Assembly: GCF_019100495.1 (NCBI RefSeq)
Contig: NZ_JAHRVA010000002.1
Coordinates: 325,960 to 389,959 of the forward strand
DNA from: Falsochrobactrum tianjinense
GTDB lineage: Bacteria; Pseudomonadota; Alphaproteobacteria; Rhizobiales; Rhizobiaceae
DNA: 64,000 bases
Reading direction: 5' to 3'
Shown here: in pieces, positions 1 to 9,592 of the stretch
How positions within the stretch are numbered: position 1 is the stretch's first letter
Layout: every line of letters starts with the position of its first letter
The notes under the pieces: generated by a model
What the model was told of the DNA's origin: nothing
Databases searched by the model: none
Seen by the model: only the letters and a program-made list of their open reading frames with translations
Made by a program: the position numbers and the translations under genes

Positions 1-110
1 ATTAACGTCAGGCAGGCGCTATATGAACCAATGATTTTAGGAATGCAACAGAGAATTTAAAGTTTTAGTCAAGATATTTACAGGGTCTTATAAGCTACAT
101 TCATCGCTCT

Positions 111-1490
111 TTATCGGCTGCGGCGGGTAATGCTGATGATTGATGCTGCTCCAGCAAAACCGGCAGCGATGAGCAATATATTGGGGATGTTGCCGACGCC
201 TGAACTCGCTAGCAGGAAAGCGACAAAAGCAGCACCAAGGGATTGTCCCAGCAGCCTTGCCGTTCCGAGCATGCCGCTGGCTGCACCGCTTCGCGAACGC
301 GGTGCAGACGTTATGATCAGGCGGTTATTTGGCGCCTGAAAAAGACCAAAACCAATGCCGCAAACAGCCATCCGCCAGCAAATATCCTCAACAGCGGGCT
401 GGGCGGGTAGCAAGCCGACCAGAGCCAGACCAATACCGAAAATGATAAGGCCGAGGAGGCCGAGACTCGCAGGTGAATATCTGTCCGAAAGCTTGCCCGA
501 TAAAGGCGCGACAATCGCAAGCGCTATCGGCCACGGCATCATCAACAAACCAACTGCAATCGGTTGAAAGCCATATACAGTCTGAAACAGGAACGGCAGC
601 GAAATAAACGCCATCATTTGCGCCAAAAACGATATGATCGATGTGCAAAGGGACAAGCTAAAAACGGGGATTCGCAATAAGTCGAGCGGCAAGAGCGGAT
701 TGATCGTGCGCAATGAGCGGCGAATAAGAAAAAATGCCGCCAGAACGCAGCCACCCGCCTGTAGAGCCAAAAATCCGGGAGCAAGCCCATGGCCTGCTCC
801 GTCTATTGCAGTGATCAGGAACCCGATAGTCAATGCACTTAGAATTGCGCTTATGGAGTCAAACCGCCGTGAGGCGCGTTCATTGTCCGGCAGGCTTCTG
901 AGGCCCATTGCGACAGCCAGCACACCGAGCGGAATATTAATGACGAAAAGCCAGGGCCAGCTTGCGATATGGAGAATGAATCCGGCAAGAGTCGGGCCGA
1001 TAGTGGCGGAAACGGCGACAAAAAGAGTGTTAAGACCTATTGCAGTTCCCAGTCTGGCTTGCGGTACGATATAGCGCAGAAGCGCGGTATTGACGCTCAT
1101 CAGACCGGCCGCGCCAAAACCCTGCACGATGCGAGCAGCCGTCAGCATTTCTAACGAATAAGAAAAGGCACAAGCCACTGATGCTAGCGTAAACAGCGAT
1201 ACGCCCAGCAGATAAACGCGCCTGTAGCTATAGATTTCACCCAGTGCTGCGAAGGGAAGCAGAGTAATGACAATTGCAAGCTGGTAGCCATTGACGATCC
1301 AGACCGACGCTGCGGGTCCAGCAGAAAAATCGGCTGCGATAGTGGGCAGAGCGACATTGGCAATGGTGCCATCGATCACCGCAAGCGTTAGCCCGACCAT
1401 AAGGGTCGCCCATGCCCAGTAGACACGAGGTCTAGGCAATCCATCCGGCGCTACATATACCGAAGTCTTGATAGCTGTTTCATGCGTCAT
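111..1490 (-). CDS. DHA2-type MFS drug/metabolite exporter
   Basis: Proton-driven inner-membrane exporter of the major facilitator superfamily, probably for drugs or small organic compounds. The 459-residue protein is almost entirely hydrophobic helices. Residues 39-52 carry the DHA2 signature in helix 1 (ID.TI.NVALPTI), and the first cytoplasmic loop (about 84-92, GEIYSYRRV) is a weak form of the MFS A-motif. Length fits the 14-helix EmrB/QacA family. The start is ATG at 1490; a divergent intergenic region of about 265 bases separates it from the peptide ABC operon. Substrate cannot be told from sequence. No adjacent TetR/MarR regulator was seen, which is unusual for such pumps. Confidence 0.85.
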   Translation of the reverse strand: MTHETAIKTSVYVAPDGLPRPRVYWAWATLMVGLTLAVIDGTIANVALPTIAADFSAGPAASVWIVNGYQLAIVITLLPFAALGEIYSYRRVYLLGVSLFTLASVACAFSYSLEMLTAARIVQGFGAAGLMSVNTALLRYIVPQARLGTAIGLNTLFVAVSATIGPTLAGFILHIASWPWLFVINIPLGVLAVAMGLRSLPDNERASRRFDSISAILSALTIGFLITAIDGAGHGLAPGFLALQAGGCVLAAFFLIRRSLRTINPLLPLDLLRIPVFSLSLCTSIISFLAQMMAFISLPFLFQTVYGFQPIAVGLLMMPWPIALAIVAPLSGKLSDRYSPASLGLLGLIIFGIGLALVGLLPAQPAVEDICWRMAVCGIGFGLFQAPNNRLIITSAPRSRSGAASGMLGTARLLGQSLGAAFVAFLLASSGVGNIPNILLIAAGFAGAASIISITRRSR

Positions 1491-1559
1491 AATTAAAGGC
1501 CGACAACCGGGAGAGAGCTAACGACGAGCGTAAGCGAATAAACAATCTATATCTATTGG

Positions 1560-1712
1560 TTAGTCAATGTGGTCAGCAAATGCCAACAAATGATTGAAGA
1601 ATTCTCCCTTACTGTGGCAGAATCGAAATTCGTATCGCTTCTGTGGCGGTAAAGCTTCGGCTTTCCATTGCTCACCCGCTGCCTCTATGATTACAGGAAC
1701 TGCGCTCGACAT
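1560..1712 (-). CDS. possible 50-residue protein of unknown function
   Basis: A short frame upstream of the MFS exporter gene on the same strand, ending 69 bases before its start. From the ATG at 1712 it encodes about 50 residues with a mixed, protein-like composition (aromatic and charged residues near the C-terminus, ending HID). No family was recognised. It could be a real small gene, the tail of a lost gene, or chance. The frame continues upstream into the start of the divergent binding-protein gene, so an upstream start is unlikely to be used. Confidence 0.2.
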   Translation of the reverse strand: MSSAVPVIIEAAGEQWKAEALPPQKRYEFRFCHSKGEFFNHLLAFADHID

Positions 1713-1755
1713 GAATCGCGGGCGCTCGATTGAATGATAAGAAATCAAGGGAACC

Positions 1756-3234
1756 ATGGGCAAATTACTTAACGCCGCTCTGGTGACAACCGTCATGCTG
1801 GTATCGATCAACGGCGTTTTCGCCAAGGATACGCTGGTCGTGGGTGAGGTGCTGGAACCGCCAGGGCTGGACCCGACGGCGAACGCCGCCGCGGGCATCC
1901 GGCAAGTTACCTATGCAAATCTCTATGAAGGACTGGTGCGCATTACCGAAGACGGAACAGTGAAGCCGCTTCTAGCGGAAAGCTGGACGATTTCCGACGA
2001 CAAGCTCACCTACAGTTTCAAGCTGCATGAGGGCGTAAAGTTCCATAATGGAACGCCCTTCGATTGCTCGGTGGTGAAATTCTCTTACGAGCGCGCGGTT
2101 GCTTCCGATTCCACCAACGCGCAGAAAGGTTTGTTCGAACCTATCGCCAAAACCGAATGTCCCGATCCGCTGACAGCGGTGGTGACATTGAAGCGCCCGG
2201 CATCGAATTTCCTTTTTAACATGGGGTGGGGCGATGCAGTCATGATCGCACCGGATTCGGCAGCTGAAAACCGCACGAAGCCTGTTGGTACAGGCCCTTT
2301 CAAATTCAAGCGCTGGGTGCAAGGCGACCGTGTCGAACTGGAGCGCAATCCTGATTACTGGGGTGAACCTGCAAAGCTTTCCGCCATCACCTTCCGTTTC
2401 GTAAGTGACCCCTCGGCTGCGGCAGCAGCAATCCTTGCCGGTGATATTGACGTATTTCCAATGTTTCAGGCCCCCGAGCTCATTAATCGCTTTAAGAGCG
2501 ACGACAAGCTTCAGGTCGAAGTGGGCAATACGGCAGGTAAGGTTCTGTTGGCCCTCAATAATGCCAGAAAGCCATTTGACAATATGAAAGTGCGCCGGGC
2601 ATTGGCTCATGCCATCGACCGAAAGGCACTGATTGAAGGCGTTTATTCGGGCTATGGCGTGCCGATTGGCTCGCACTATGCTCCGGTCGATCCGGGCTAT
2701 GTTGAACTGTCTGAAACCTATCCCTATGATCCTACCAAAGCAAAGCAGCTTCTCGAAGAAGCCGGTGTTGCGGCTGGTACGCAGATCACCATCATCCTGC
2801 CGCCACCGGCATATGCGCGGCGCGGGGGCGAGATCATTGCAGCCATGCTGGCAGAAGTTGGAATTCAGGCCAAACTGGAGCCAATTGAGTTCGCGCAATG
2901 GCTCGATCAGGTATTCAAGCGTTCGGATTTTGATGCAACGATAATCGCGCATACGGAAGCGCGCGATCTCGATATCTATGCACGGGATAAATACTACTTC
3001 AACTATGATAGCCCCGAATATAAGGCGCTTTTCAAGGCCTATGCCGAAGCGGGTAGCGATGATGAACAGTTGGAGCTTGTCGTGAAGCTGCAACAAAAAC
3101 TCGCGGAAGACGAACCCAATGTTTTTCTCTATGCACTGCCGAAAATCGGCGTTTGGAATAAGGGTGTCAAAGGTTTGTGGAAGAATATGCCGATTCCGGC
3201 GGACGACCTCACGCAGGTCTATTGGGAGCACTGA
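1756..3234 (+). CDS. peptide/nickel-type ABC transporter substrate-binding protein (SBP family 5)
   Basis: Periplasmic receptor that delivers an oligopeptide or similar ligand to the permeases encoded just downstream. The 492-residue protein starts with a Sec signal peptide (hydrophobic stretch about residues 8-22, likely cleavage after VFA) and has no lipobox cysteine, as expected for a Gram-negative soluble SBP. The mature part follows the DppA/OppA pattern: an N-terminal YEGL segment, a VGTGPFKF motif near residue 175, and a C-terminal section typical of SBP_bac_5. ATG 1756 has an AAGGGA ribosome site. It heads an operon with two permeases and two ATPases. The real ligand (dipeptide, glutathione, nickel chelate, opine) is not determined. 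Confidence 0.9.
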   Translation: MGKLLNAALVTTVMLVSINGVFAKDTLVVGEVLEPPGLDPTANAAAGIRQVTYANLYEGLVRITEDGTVKPLLAESWTISDDKLTYSFKLHEGVKFHNGTPFDCSVVKFSYERAVASDSTNAQKGLFEPIAKTECPDPLTAVVTLKRPASNFLFNMGWGDAVMIAPDSAAENRTKPVGTGPFKFKRWVQGDRVELERNPDYWGEPAKLSAITFRFVSDPSAAAAAILAGDIDVFPMFQAPELINRFKSDDKLQVEVGNTAGKVLLALNNARKPFDNMKVRRALAHAIDRKALIEGVYSGYGVPIGSHYAPVDPGYVELSETYPYDPTKAKQLLEEAGVAAGTQITIILPPPAYARRGGEIIAAMLAEVGIQAKLEPIEFAQWLDQVFKRSDFDATIIAHTEARDLDIYARDKYYFNYDSPEYKALFKAYAEAGSDDEQLELVVKLQQKLAEDEPNVFLYALPKIGVWNKGVKGLWKNMPIPADDLTQVYWEH

Positions 3235-3262
3235 TTGATCCCATTCATTCAAGGAAGTCGCT

Positions 3263-4216
3263 GTGCTGGCTTATATATTCGGCCGACTGGGGTCGCTCCT
3301 GCTGACGACGCTCGCGGCCTCCATCATCGTCTTTCTGCTGATGCAGATATTGCCGGGCGATCCGGCAGCGGTCATTCTCGGTATCAATGCGCAGCCTGAA
3401 ACGCTGGCCGCATTGCACAAGCAGCTCGGCCTCGATCAGCCGCTCTGGTGGCGTTATCTCGAATGGATCGGCGGCTTTTTTGTCGGCGATTTCGGTACCA
3501 GCTACACCTATTCCGTGCCGATCAGCGAGTTGCTGGGTCCACGCATCATGATCACGTTGCCGCTTGCGCTACTGTCCATGCTGCTGTCTGTTGCTGTTGC
3601 CATTCCGGTCGGGGTCTATGCGGCAGCCAGACGCGGCAGTACTGGCGAGGTGCTTTCCATGGGCGTGGCGCAGATCGGTGTCGCAATTCCGAATTTCTGG
3701 CTGGCTCTTTTGCTGATCCTGCTTTTCGCACTGCATCTTGGCTGGTTTCCAGTATCCAGTTTTGCGGGATGGGAGGGTGGATTCTGGAATGGTATTCGTT
3801 CGTTGTTCTTACCCGCACTCGCGCTGGCGTTGCCTCTGGCTGCAATTCTCGCCCGCGTCACCCGTTCGGCAGTGATCGAAACTTTGGGCGAGGATTTCGT
3901 GCGTACCGCACGGGCAAAAGGACTCACACGCAAAGCTGCACTGTGGCGTCATGCAGTACCAAACGCGCTGATCCCGGTGGTTACGATCATTGGCCTGCAA
4001 TTTTCTTTTCTGCTTGCCGGAACCATCATCATCGAGAACGTCTTCAATCTTCCCGGTCTAGGGCGACTGGTCTTTCAGGCCATTGCGCAGCGTGATCTTG
4101 TTACTGTGCAATCTTTGGTGACATTGCTTGCCGCATCCGTGATCGCGGTTAATTTCATTGTCGATCTCGTCTATGGCTTCATCGATCCGCGTCTTTCGAC
4201 TGGGGCCAGTCGATGA
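3263..4216 (+). CDS. DppB/OppB-type ABC permease
   Basis: First inner-membrane channel subunit of the peptide-type importer. The 317 residues contain about six membrane helices, the N-terminal QILPGDPA motif found in DppB/GsiC proteins, and the cytoplasmic EAA loop around residues 210-235 (EDFVRTARAKGL...), which docks the ATPases. The start is GTG at 3263, 28 bases after the SBP gene, with an AAGGAAG site before it. The stop overlaps the next gene's start by ATGA, implying translational coupling. Confidence 0.92.
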   Translation: MLAYIFGRLGSLLLTTLAASIIVFLLMQILPGDPAAVILGINAQPETLAALHKQLGLDQPLWWRYLEWIGGFFVGDFGTSYTYSVPISELLGPRIMITLPLALLSMLLSVAVAIPVGVYAAARRGSTGEVLSMGVAQIGVAIPNFWLALLLILLFALHLGWFPVSSFAGWEGGFWNGIRSLFLPALALALPLAAILARVTRSAVIETLGEDFVRTARAKGLTRKAALWRHAVPNALIPVVTIIGLQFSFLLAGTIIIENVFNLPGLGRLVFQAIAQRDLVTVQSLVTLLAASVIAVNFIVDLVYGFIDPRLSTGASR

Positions 4217-5073
4217 GCGAGGCACAAACCCTGCCGAAGCCCGGTATTTTCCGGACGCTTTCCATGAGCCGCAGCCTGTTTCTGGGCCTGCTGATTACCT
4301 TAATCCTTATGGCCATGGCGCTTGGCTCTTTCGTCTGGACGCCATTCTCTCCGACCACGATGAATTTCCATGATAAGTTGGAAGGACCCGGTTTCACTCA
4401 TTTTTTCGGCACCGATAATTTCGGGCGCGATGTCTTTTCCATGATCATGGTCGGTGCGCGCAATTCCATCGCCGTGTCAATCATTGCCGTGCTGGTTGGA
4501 GCGGGGATCGGCATTCCGCTTGGGGCTTTCGCAGCGGCGCGGGGAGGGGTGATCGACGGGGCTGTCATGCGCATGACAGATATGACCTTCGCTTTCCCTG
4601 CGCTTCTGACCGCCGTTATCATCACCGCCATTTTTGGCCCCGGCGCGATCAACGCAATGATCGCCATCGGAATTTTCAATATTCCGGTCTTTACGCGTAT
4701 TACACGCGGAGCGTCGCTTGGGCTGTGGAAACGCGAATATGTATTGGCGGCGCGCTGCGCCGGGCGAGGGGACATTTCGATCACGTTGTTGCATGTGCTC
4801 CCCAATATCAATCACATATTAATCGTTCAGGCGACGATCCAGTTCGCGCTCGCCATCGTCGCGGAGGCCGGGCTTTCCTATGTCGGACTCGGCACGCAGC
4901 CACCAATGCCAAGCTGGGGCAAGATGCTCAACGATGCTCAGACCTTCATTTACGATGCACCATGGCTTGCCATATTCCCCGGCCTTGCTATCACGCTGGC
5001 CGTTCTGGGCCTCAATATGCTTGGTGACGGCCTGCGCGATGTGCTCGACCCGCGCGTGAGGAGAGAGCGATGA
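4213..5073 (+). CDS. DppC/OppC-type ABC permease
   Basis: Second channel subunit, pairing with the DppB-type protein. The 286 residues show a short cytoplasmic N-terminus, a first helix near residues 20-40, the GTDNFGRDVFS motif near residue 70 characteristic of DppC/OppC, and an EAA loop (REYVLAARCAG) near residue 175. Its ATG at 4213 overlaps the upstream stop (ATGA), and its own stop overlaps the ATPase gene start at 5070, so the genes are tightly coupled. Confidence 0.92.
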   Translation: MSEAQTLPKPGIFRTLSMSRSLFLGLLITLILMAMALGSFVWTPFSPTTMNFHDKLEGPGFTHFFGTDNFGRDVFSMIMVGARNSIAVSIIAVLVGAGIGIPLGAFAAARGGVIDGAVMRMTDMTFAFPALLTAVIITAIFGPGAINAMIAIGIFNIPVFTRITRGASLGLWKREYVLAARCAGRGDISITLLHVLPNINHILIVQATIQFALAIVAEAGLSYVGLGTQPPMPSWGKMLNDAQTFIYDAPWLAIFPGLAITLAVLGLNMLGDGLRDVLDPRVRRER

Positions 5074-6083
5074 TGGTGCCCCTGCTTGAAATGGCAGATA
5101 TGTCCATCCAATCCTCAACTGGATTCCAGATTGCCGACATTGTCTCCGGTATCACGTTGACACTTGGTCGCGGCGAGCGCCTCGGCATTGTGGGAGAATC
5201 CGGCAGCGGCAAGTCCATCACAGCACTTGCCGCCATGGGGCTGCTGCCGGATCGTATGCGGGTGCGCGGCACATTGCGCTTCGATGGGGAAAATCTTATG
5301 TCCATGCCGGAAGCGCAGCTCTGCAAAATGCGCGGGCGGCGCATGGCTATGATCTTCCAAGAGCCTATGACGGCGCTCAACCCGATCAAATCCATCGGTA
5401 CGCAGATCGCTGAAGGCCGCCGATTGCATCTGGGAGAAAGTCGGGCGGATTCCGAACGAAAAGCCCGTTCATTACTCGATCGCGTGGGCTTGCCCGCGCC
5501 GCGTTTCAATCTCGGGCTTTATCCGCACCAGCTTTCGGGCGGGCAGCGCCAGCGCGTTATGATCGCGATTGCCATTGCCTGCGAGCCGGACCTTCTGATC
5601 GCCGACGAGCCGACGACGGCGCTCGATGTCACTGTGCAAGCGCAGATTCTCGACCTCATGGATGAGCTGGTTGATGAAACGGGAACTGCGCTCATGCTGA
5701 TCACCCACGATCTTGGTGTAGTATCGGAAATGACCGACCGGATCGCCGTCATGTATGCAGGCCGGATTGTCGAAACAGGCCCTACAGAAGCCGTCTTCCG
5801 CCGCATGGCGCATCCTTATACACGCGGACTATTTACTGCATCCCCTCTTATTACGGCGCAGTCTCACAATCATTCAGACAGGCGCCAGCGTCTGGCGGCC
5901 ATTCCGGGCGTGGTGCCTGATCCGCTGGCACGACCGCCTTATTGCAGTTTTGCCGGCCGCTGCGCCTTTGTGCAAAACGACTGCCGTCAGGCCATTCCGC
6001 CGCTCGATATGCTTGATAAAAACAACGGAGTTGTGCATCGGGCAGCGTGCTTTCATCCGCGCAGTGGCGAGATGGCTCTATGA
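5070..6083 (+). CDS. DppD/OppD-type ABC ATPase
   Basis: One of two nucleotide-binding subunits energising the importer. Walker A GESGSGKS is at residues 42-49, followed by a Q-loop ([11 protein letters not shown]), the signature LSGGQRQRV and Walker [13 protein letters not shown]. The C-terminus carries the oligopeptide-transporter extension with cysteines (PYCSFAGRC...NDC) that in some homologues binds an Fe-S cluster. At 337 residues it is the normal size. ATG 5070 overlaps the permease stop. It likely forms a heterodimer with the next gene product. Confidence 0.93.
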   Translation: MMVPLLEMADMSIQSSTGFQIADIVSGITLTLGRGERLGIVGESGSGKSITALAAMGLLPDRMRVRGTLRFDGENLMSMPEAQLCKMRGRRMAMIFQEPMTALNPIKSIGTQIAEGRRLHLGESRADSERKARSLLDRVGLPAPRFNLGLYPHQLSGGQRQRVMIAIAIACEPDLLIADEPTTALDVTVQAQILDLMDELVDETGTALMLITHDLGVVSEMTDRIAVMYAGRIVETGPTEAVFRRMAHPYTRGLFTASPLITAQSHNHSDRRQRLAAIPGVVPDPLARPPYCSFAGRCAFVQNDCRQAIPPLDMLDKNNGVVHRAACFHPRSGEMAL

Positions 6084-6904
6084 GCAAAGCCATCCTGCAA
6101 ATCCGCGATGTGGTGCGCGAGTATAATCTTCCACGCGTCTCATTTTTCTCAAAGCCGGGTAGGCTGCGTATCCTGCACGGCGTCAGCGCCGAAATCCAAG
6201 CAGGGCAAAGCCTTGGCATCGTCGGCGAAAGTGGCTCCGGAAAATCCACGCTTGCGCACACCGTAATGGGGCTTGAAAAGCCGCAATCAGGGCAGGTGCT
6301 CATTAACGGGCAGGATATTTACACACTCAATCGCACCGCTCTGCGCGAGGCGCGCAAGAGTTTTCAGGCCGTCTTTCAGGACCCTTACGGTTCACTTGAC
6401 CCGCGCCATACGGTCAAACGCATCATATCCGAGCCGATTATTTCGCTGGAACGCGGCACGAGCGTCAAAGAGCGCGAGGAACGTGTTATAGAAGTGCTGG
6501 AAGCGGTCGGTCTGCCGAAGGCATCGGCAGAGAAGTATCCGCACGAGTTTTCCGGCGGGCAGCGCCAGCGCATTGCTATCGCCCGCGCAGTGATTACAAG
6601 GCCGGCGCTGATCGTAGCCGATGAGCCGGTCTCGGCACTCGATGTTTCCATTCAGGCGCAGGTTTTAAACCTGATGATGGATTTGCAGGAGAAATTCGGC
6701 CTGTCCTATCTCTTCATCAGTCACGATCTTGGCGTGGTGCGCGCCATCACCGATCGCGTGGCAGTTATTTATCAAGGCCGTTTTGTCGAAGAAGGGCCGA
6801 CCGGCGAAGTTTTCGACAATCCGCAGCACCCCTATACCAAAGCGCTGATCGACGCCATACCCAGGCCGCTTTCAGGCCGTCGCAAGCGGGCGCGCATCAG
6901 CTGA
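6080..6904 (+). CDS. DppF/OppF-type ABC ATPase, short form
   Basis: Second nucleotide-binding subunit. The start is taken at ATG 6080, which overlaps the DppD stop (ATGA) and begins [10 protein letters not shown]; an upstream in-frame start at 6047 would lie inside dppD. Walker A GESGSGKS is at residues 49-56, the signature is FSGGQRQRI and Walker B is LIVADEPVSALD. At 274 residues it stops soon after the core domain and lacks the cysteine-bearing C-terminal extension (oligo_HPY) present in its partner and in most DppF proteins. The gene ends 6 bases from the convergent exonuclease gene. Confidence 0.92.
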   Translation: MSKAILQIRDVVREYNLPRVSFFSKPGRLRILHGVSAEIQAGQSLGIVGESGSGKSTLAHTVMGLEKPQSGQVLINGQDIYTLNRTALREARKSFQAVFQDPYGSLDPRHTVKRIISEPIISLERGTSVKEREERVIEVLEAVGLPKASAEKYPHEFSGGQRQRIAIARAVITRPALIVADEPVSALDVSIQAQVLNLMMDLQEKFGLSYLFISHDLGVVRAITDRVAVIYQGRFVEEGPTGEVFDNPQHPYTKALIDAIPRPLSGRRKRARIS

Positions 6905-6910
6905 AGCCCA

Positions 6911-7918
6911 CTATTTCAGCGCGGCTGCGGACCTTGTTGGCCCGCGCTCCTTATAGCGATCCAGTGCAGTGAGCTTCTGGATCAGCGGGTCGGCATCGCG
7001 CCAACCGTAAATCTCGGTGCGCAGATACTCCAGCTCCGCTTCAAGCTCCTCTTCACCAACTTCCGTCCACCATGATTTTGGCCGGCCTCCGTTGCCGTCC
7101 GACCAACGATAGCCGCGCGCTTTGAGTTGGTCTTTCATCTCGAAAGGACTGTTTTCAGCATAGATGCGCAAGCGCGCGCGTTGGCTGGCTTCCAGCAACT
7201 CCGCAAAAGGCGTCCCCATGCGGGAGGTGTTATTGAGCACAGCAAGCAAAGCCTGACAATCGTCCTCCGCACGGTGGCCATTGTGGAAATAGCCGCTTTG
7301 GCCAACAAGGTAGCCCAGTTTGGCGCCTTCAAAACCGCGTGCTGTCCAGTCGATTTCTTTCACCGAGCAAGCCCAGGGCTTCGTCGCAAAAACCGGAGAG
7401 AAGCGTTCCAGGAATGGGCGATCAAAGCCAGCATTATGCGCGATGACAAGATCGGCCTCTCCAATCAGAGCTTCCAACTCTTCGCGCGGAATTGTCTGGC
7501 CCTTCACCATCTCGTCGGAAATACCGGTAATACGCGTGATTGCAGCGGGTATCGGCTTCGTCGGCTCCTGCAATGCGCCGAAGGTTGCGCAAACGTCACC
7601 GATCGAACCGTCATCTGCATAGCGAAAAGCAACCGCACCGATTTCGATGATTTCATCCTGCATGGCACTGAGACCGGTGGTTTCAGTGTCGACGACAACG
7701 CCAAGCCGCGGAAAAGCAAAGCTGTCCGCATCGGGAACAACCGGCGGCGCATCGAGCCTCCGCAAGATGCGATAACGCCCGCTATTCTTGAGATGTCGGA
7801 CCATCTCAGCCTCGTCCATTGCGTCCAATTTGCGGGCCTTGCTGCGGACAGGGCGCTGTTCTATCCGTTTCTTCCCATCCTCGACGGGAGGGGTAAAAAG
7901 ATCGAACTGATAACGCAT
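6911..7918 (-). CDS. DEDDh 3'-5' exonuclease, DnaQ/epsilon-like
   Basis: Metal-dependent exonuclease of the DNA polymerase III epsilon superfamily. All DEDDh motifs are visible: ExoI with D77 and E79 (VDTETTG), ExoII with D166 (AHNAGFDRPF), ExoIII with H215 and D220 (HRAEDD). A roughly 65-residue basic N-terminal part and a C-terminal domain of about 100 residues, rich in W and K/R (RGYRWSDG...KSWW), flank the core. This layout is longer than replicative DnaQ and matches the stand-alone alphaproteobacterial exonucleases often annotated as epsilon. A role in DNA repair or RNA/DNA end trimming is inference; it need not be part of the replisome. Confidence 0.88.
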   Translation of the reverse strand: MRYQFDLFTPPVEDGKKRIEQRPVRSKARKLDAMDEAEMVRHLKNSGRYRILRRLDAPPVVPDADSFAFPRLGVVVDTETTGLSAMQDEIIEIGAVAFRYADDGSIGDVCATFGALQEPTKPIPAAITRITGISDEMVKGQTIPREELEALIGEADLVIAHNAGFDRPFLERFSPVFATKPWACSVKEIDWTARGFEGAKLGYLVGQSGYFHNGHRAEDDCQALLAVLNNTSRMGTPFAELLEASQRARLRIYAENSPFEMKDQLKARGYRWSDGNGGRPKSWWTEVGEEELEAELEYLRTEIYGWRDADPLIQKLTALDRYKERGPTRSAAALK

Positions 7919-8275
7919 GCATATTCTCCGCGGCTGGGGGACCGGATTTCGCCATATGATGACATTTCAGGCATTGGGGACCAAGCCTTCACTGGGGTTA
8001 GTAACAGATAATGGCCGCGCAATGTCGGTTTACAAAACGAATGTACCCCGGCTACACCAGTCGATTGCATAAGATAGATTATGGAACATATTTCTACTGC
8101 TATAACGGGAATGCGCGCATTAGCAGAATAGCCTGTCGGCTTTGGTCCAAATAAAAAGGCTCTGTAAATTATATTACTAAGAGCTTCATTGCCTCCCATC
8201 TCATGACGGCAACTTGGTTTCTCCCTTCATCCATGATGTAATCGCATTTAGCAATCATAGCGCACAGAGGTTCAT
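7919..8275. other. intergenic region without a recognised gene
   Basis: 357 bases between the leftward exonuclease gene and the rightward acetamidase gene, so it should hold two divergent promoters. The right part is AT-rich (around 8080-8190) and contains an imperfect inverted repeat near 8158-8183 with GCTCT/AGAGC ends. No open frame of convincing composition and no RNA gene was seen. Confidence 0.5.
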
Positions 8276-9592
8276 ATGGCAGACACAACAGTTATCGCCG
8301 CTAAACGCAGCGTAGTAGTTGACGGCTTCACAAACAGCGTACTGGACCCCAATCTGCCAATGCTCGGCCCGCTTCAGAATGGCGGCACTATCATTGCAAA
8401 TACGGCGCCCGGCTGCTGGGGGCCAATGATCACACCAAAATTGCGCGGTGGGCACGAGGTTACCAAGCCGGTATATGTAGAAGGTGCAGAGATTGGTGAT
8501 GGCGTCATCATCCGCATCCGCGATATTTCAGTGACGTCGCTAGCCACAGCATCTGGAAACGACATGGTTTCCAATCAATATTGTTTGGGTGACCCATTCG
8601 TTGCTGCTCGCTGCCCAACTTGTGATGAGGTCTGGCCTGAGACCCACATTGAAGGTGTCGGCCAGGATTCTGTTCGATGCAATAAGTGCGGAAACCCTAT
8701 CAAACCTTTTAGCATTGAGCATGGTTATACGGTTGTCTTCGATATCACGCAGGGTGTGGGGCTAACTGTGGATTCCGCTGCAGCCAAGCGTATTGCGCAG
8801 AATGCAAACCAATACGCATCTCTTCCCGACGAGTCGGCCCAACACTCGATTCTGAATTACGCACCCGCCGATCTCGTCGGTGCAATTGTTAGAATGCGAC
8901 CTTTTTTGGGGCAGCTTGGCACAACTCCGTCTAAAGCCATGCCGGACTCGCACAATGCTGGTGATTTCGGATCATTTCTGGTTGGTGCGCCGCATGAATA
9001 TGCTTTGACCGCGGATGAATTGCAGCAGCACAAAACCGATGGTCATATGGACATCGACGCGGTTCGTCCGGGTGCGGTTATGGTTTGTCCGGTCAAAGTG
9101 CGCGGAGCAGGCGTTTATATGGGCGATATGCATGCCTCTCAAGGCGATGGTGAGATTGCCGGCCATACGATGGACGTTGCCGGTAGTGTGACACTGCAGG
9201 TTGAGGTTCTGAAAAACTACAATAACGATGGACCGGTATTATTTCCTCTTCTTGAAGATCTCCCGCCGCTTGCCCGACCGTTCAGTGATGAGGAGAAGAA
9301 GCGAGCCGCTATGCTGGCGCAGCAATGGAGCGTCAAAAAGATCGAAGACGTTGCACCAATCTCTGTAATCGGCACGGCTGCAAATATGAATGCTGCTATT
9401 TTAAACGGTCTGGAAAGAGCTGCCCGACTGTTGGAAATGAGCGTTGCAGAAGTCCGCAACCGTGCGACAATCAATGGTGCGATTGAAATTGGTCGTGATC
9501 CTGGCGTGATCCAGGTGACATTCTTAGCTCCACTAAGCAGTCTGGATAAAGCCGGGCTTGGCGATATTGCTCGTCAACAGTACAATCTTTGA
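8276..9592 (+). CDS. acetamidase/formamidase family protein with internal CxxC pairs
   Basis: Member of the FmdA/AmdA family, which hydrolyses short amides (formamide, acetamide) to ammonia and the acid in the cytoplasm. Family features include the segment WGPMITPKLRGG near residues 48-59, the GDGVIIRI strand near 74-81, and the DMHASQGDGE motif near residue 288 that holds conserved acidic and histidine ligands. Between residues 113 and 138 lies an insert with two CxxC pairs (C113/C116 and C135/C138), resembling a small zinc ribbon. At 438 residues it is slightly longer than many homologues. ATG 8276 follows an AGAGG site. It is a single-gene unit; no amide transporter is adjacent. Confidence 0.85.
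   Translation: MADTTVIAAKRSVVVDGFTNSVLDPNLPMLGPLQNGGTIIANTAPGCWGPMITPKLRGGHEVTKPVYVEGAEIGDGVIIRIRDISVTSLATASGNDMVSNQYCLGDPFVAARCPTCDEVWPETHIEGVGQDSVRCNKCGNPIKPFSIEHGYTVVFDITQGVGLTVDSAAAKRIAQNANQYASLPDESAQHSILNYAPADLVGAIVRMRPFLGQLGTTPSKAMPDSHNAGDFGSFLVGAPHEYALTADELQQHKTDGHMDIDAVRPGAVMVCPVKVRGAGVYMGDMHASQGDGEIAGHTMDVAGSVTLQVEVLKNYNNDGPVLFPLLEDLPPLARPFSDEEKKRAAMLAQQWSVKKIEDVAPISVIGTAANMNAAILNGLERAARLLEMSVAEVRNRATINGAIEIGRDPGVIQVTFLAPLSSLDKAGLGDIARQQYNL

Noticed and set aside
1972-3252. 426-codon minus-strand frame across the peptide-binding protein
   Set aside because: Antisense to a clear SBP with signal peptide and family motifs; no recognisable domain in the antisense translation.
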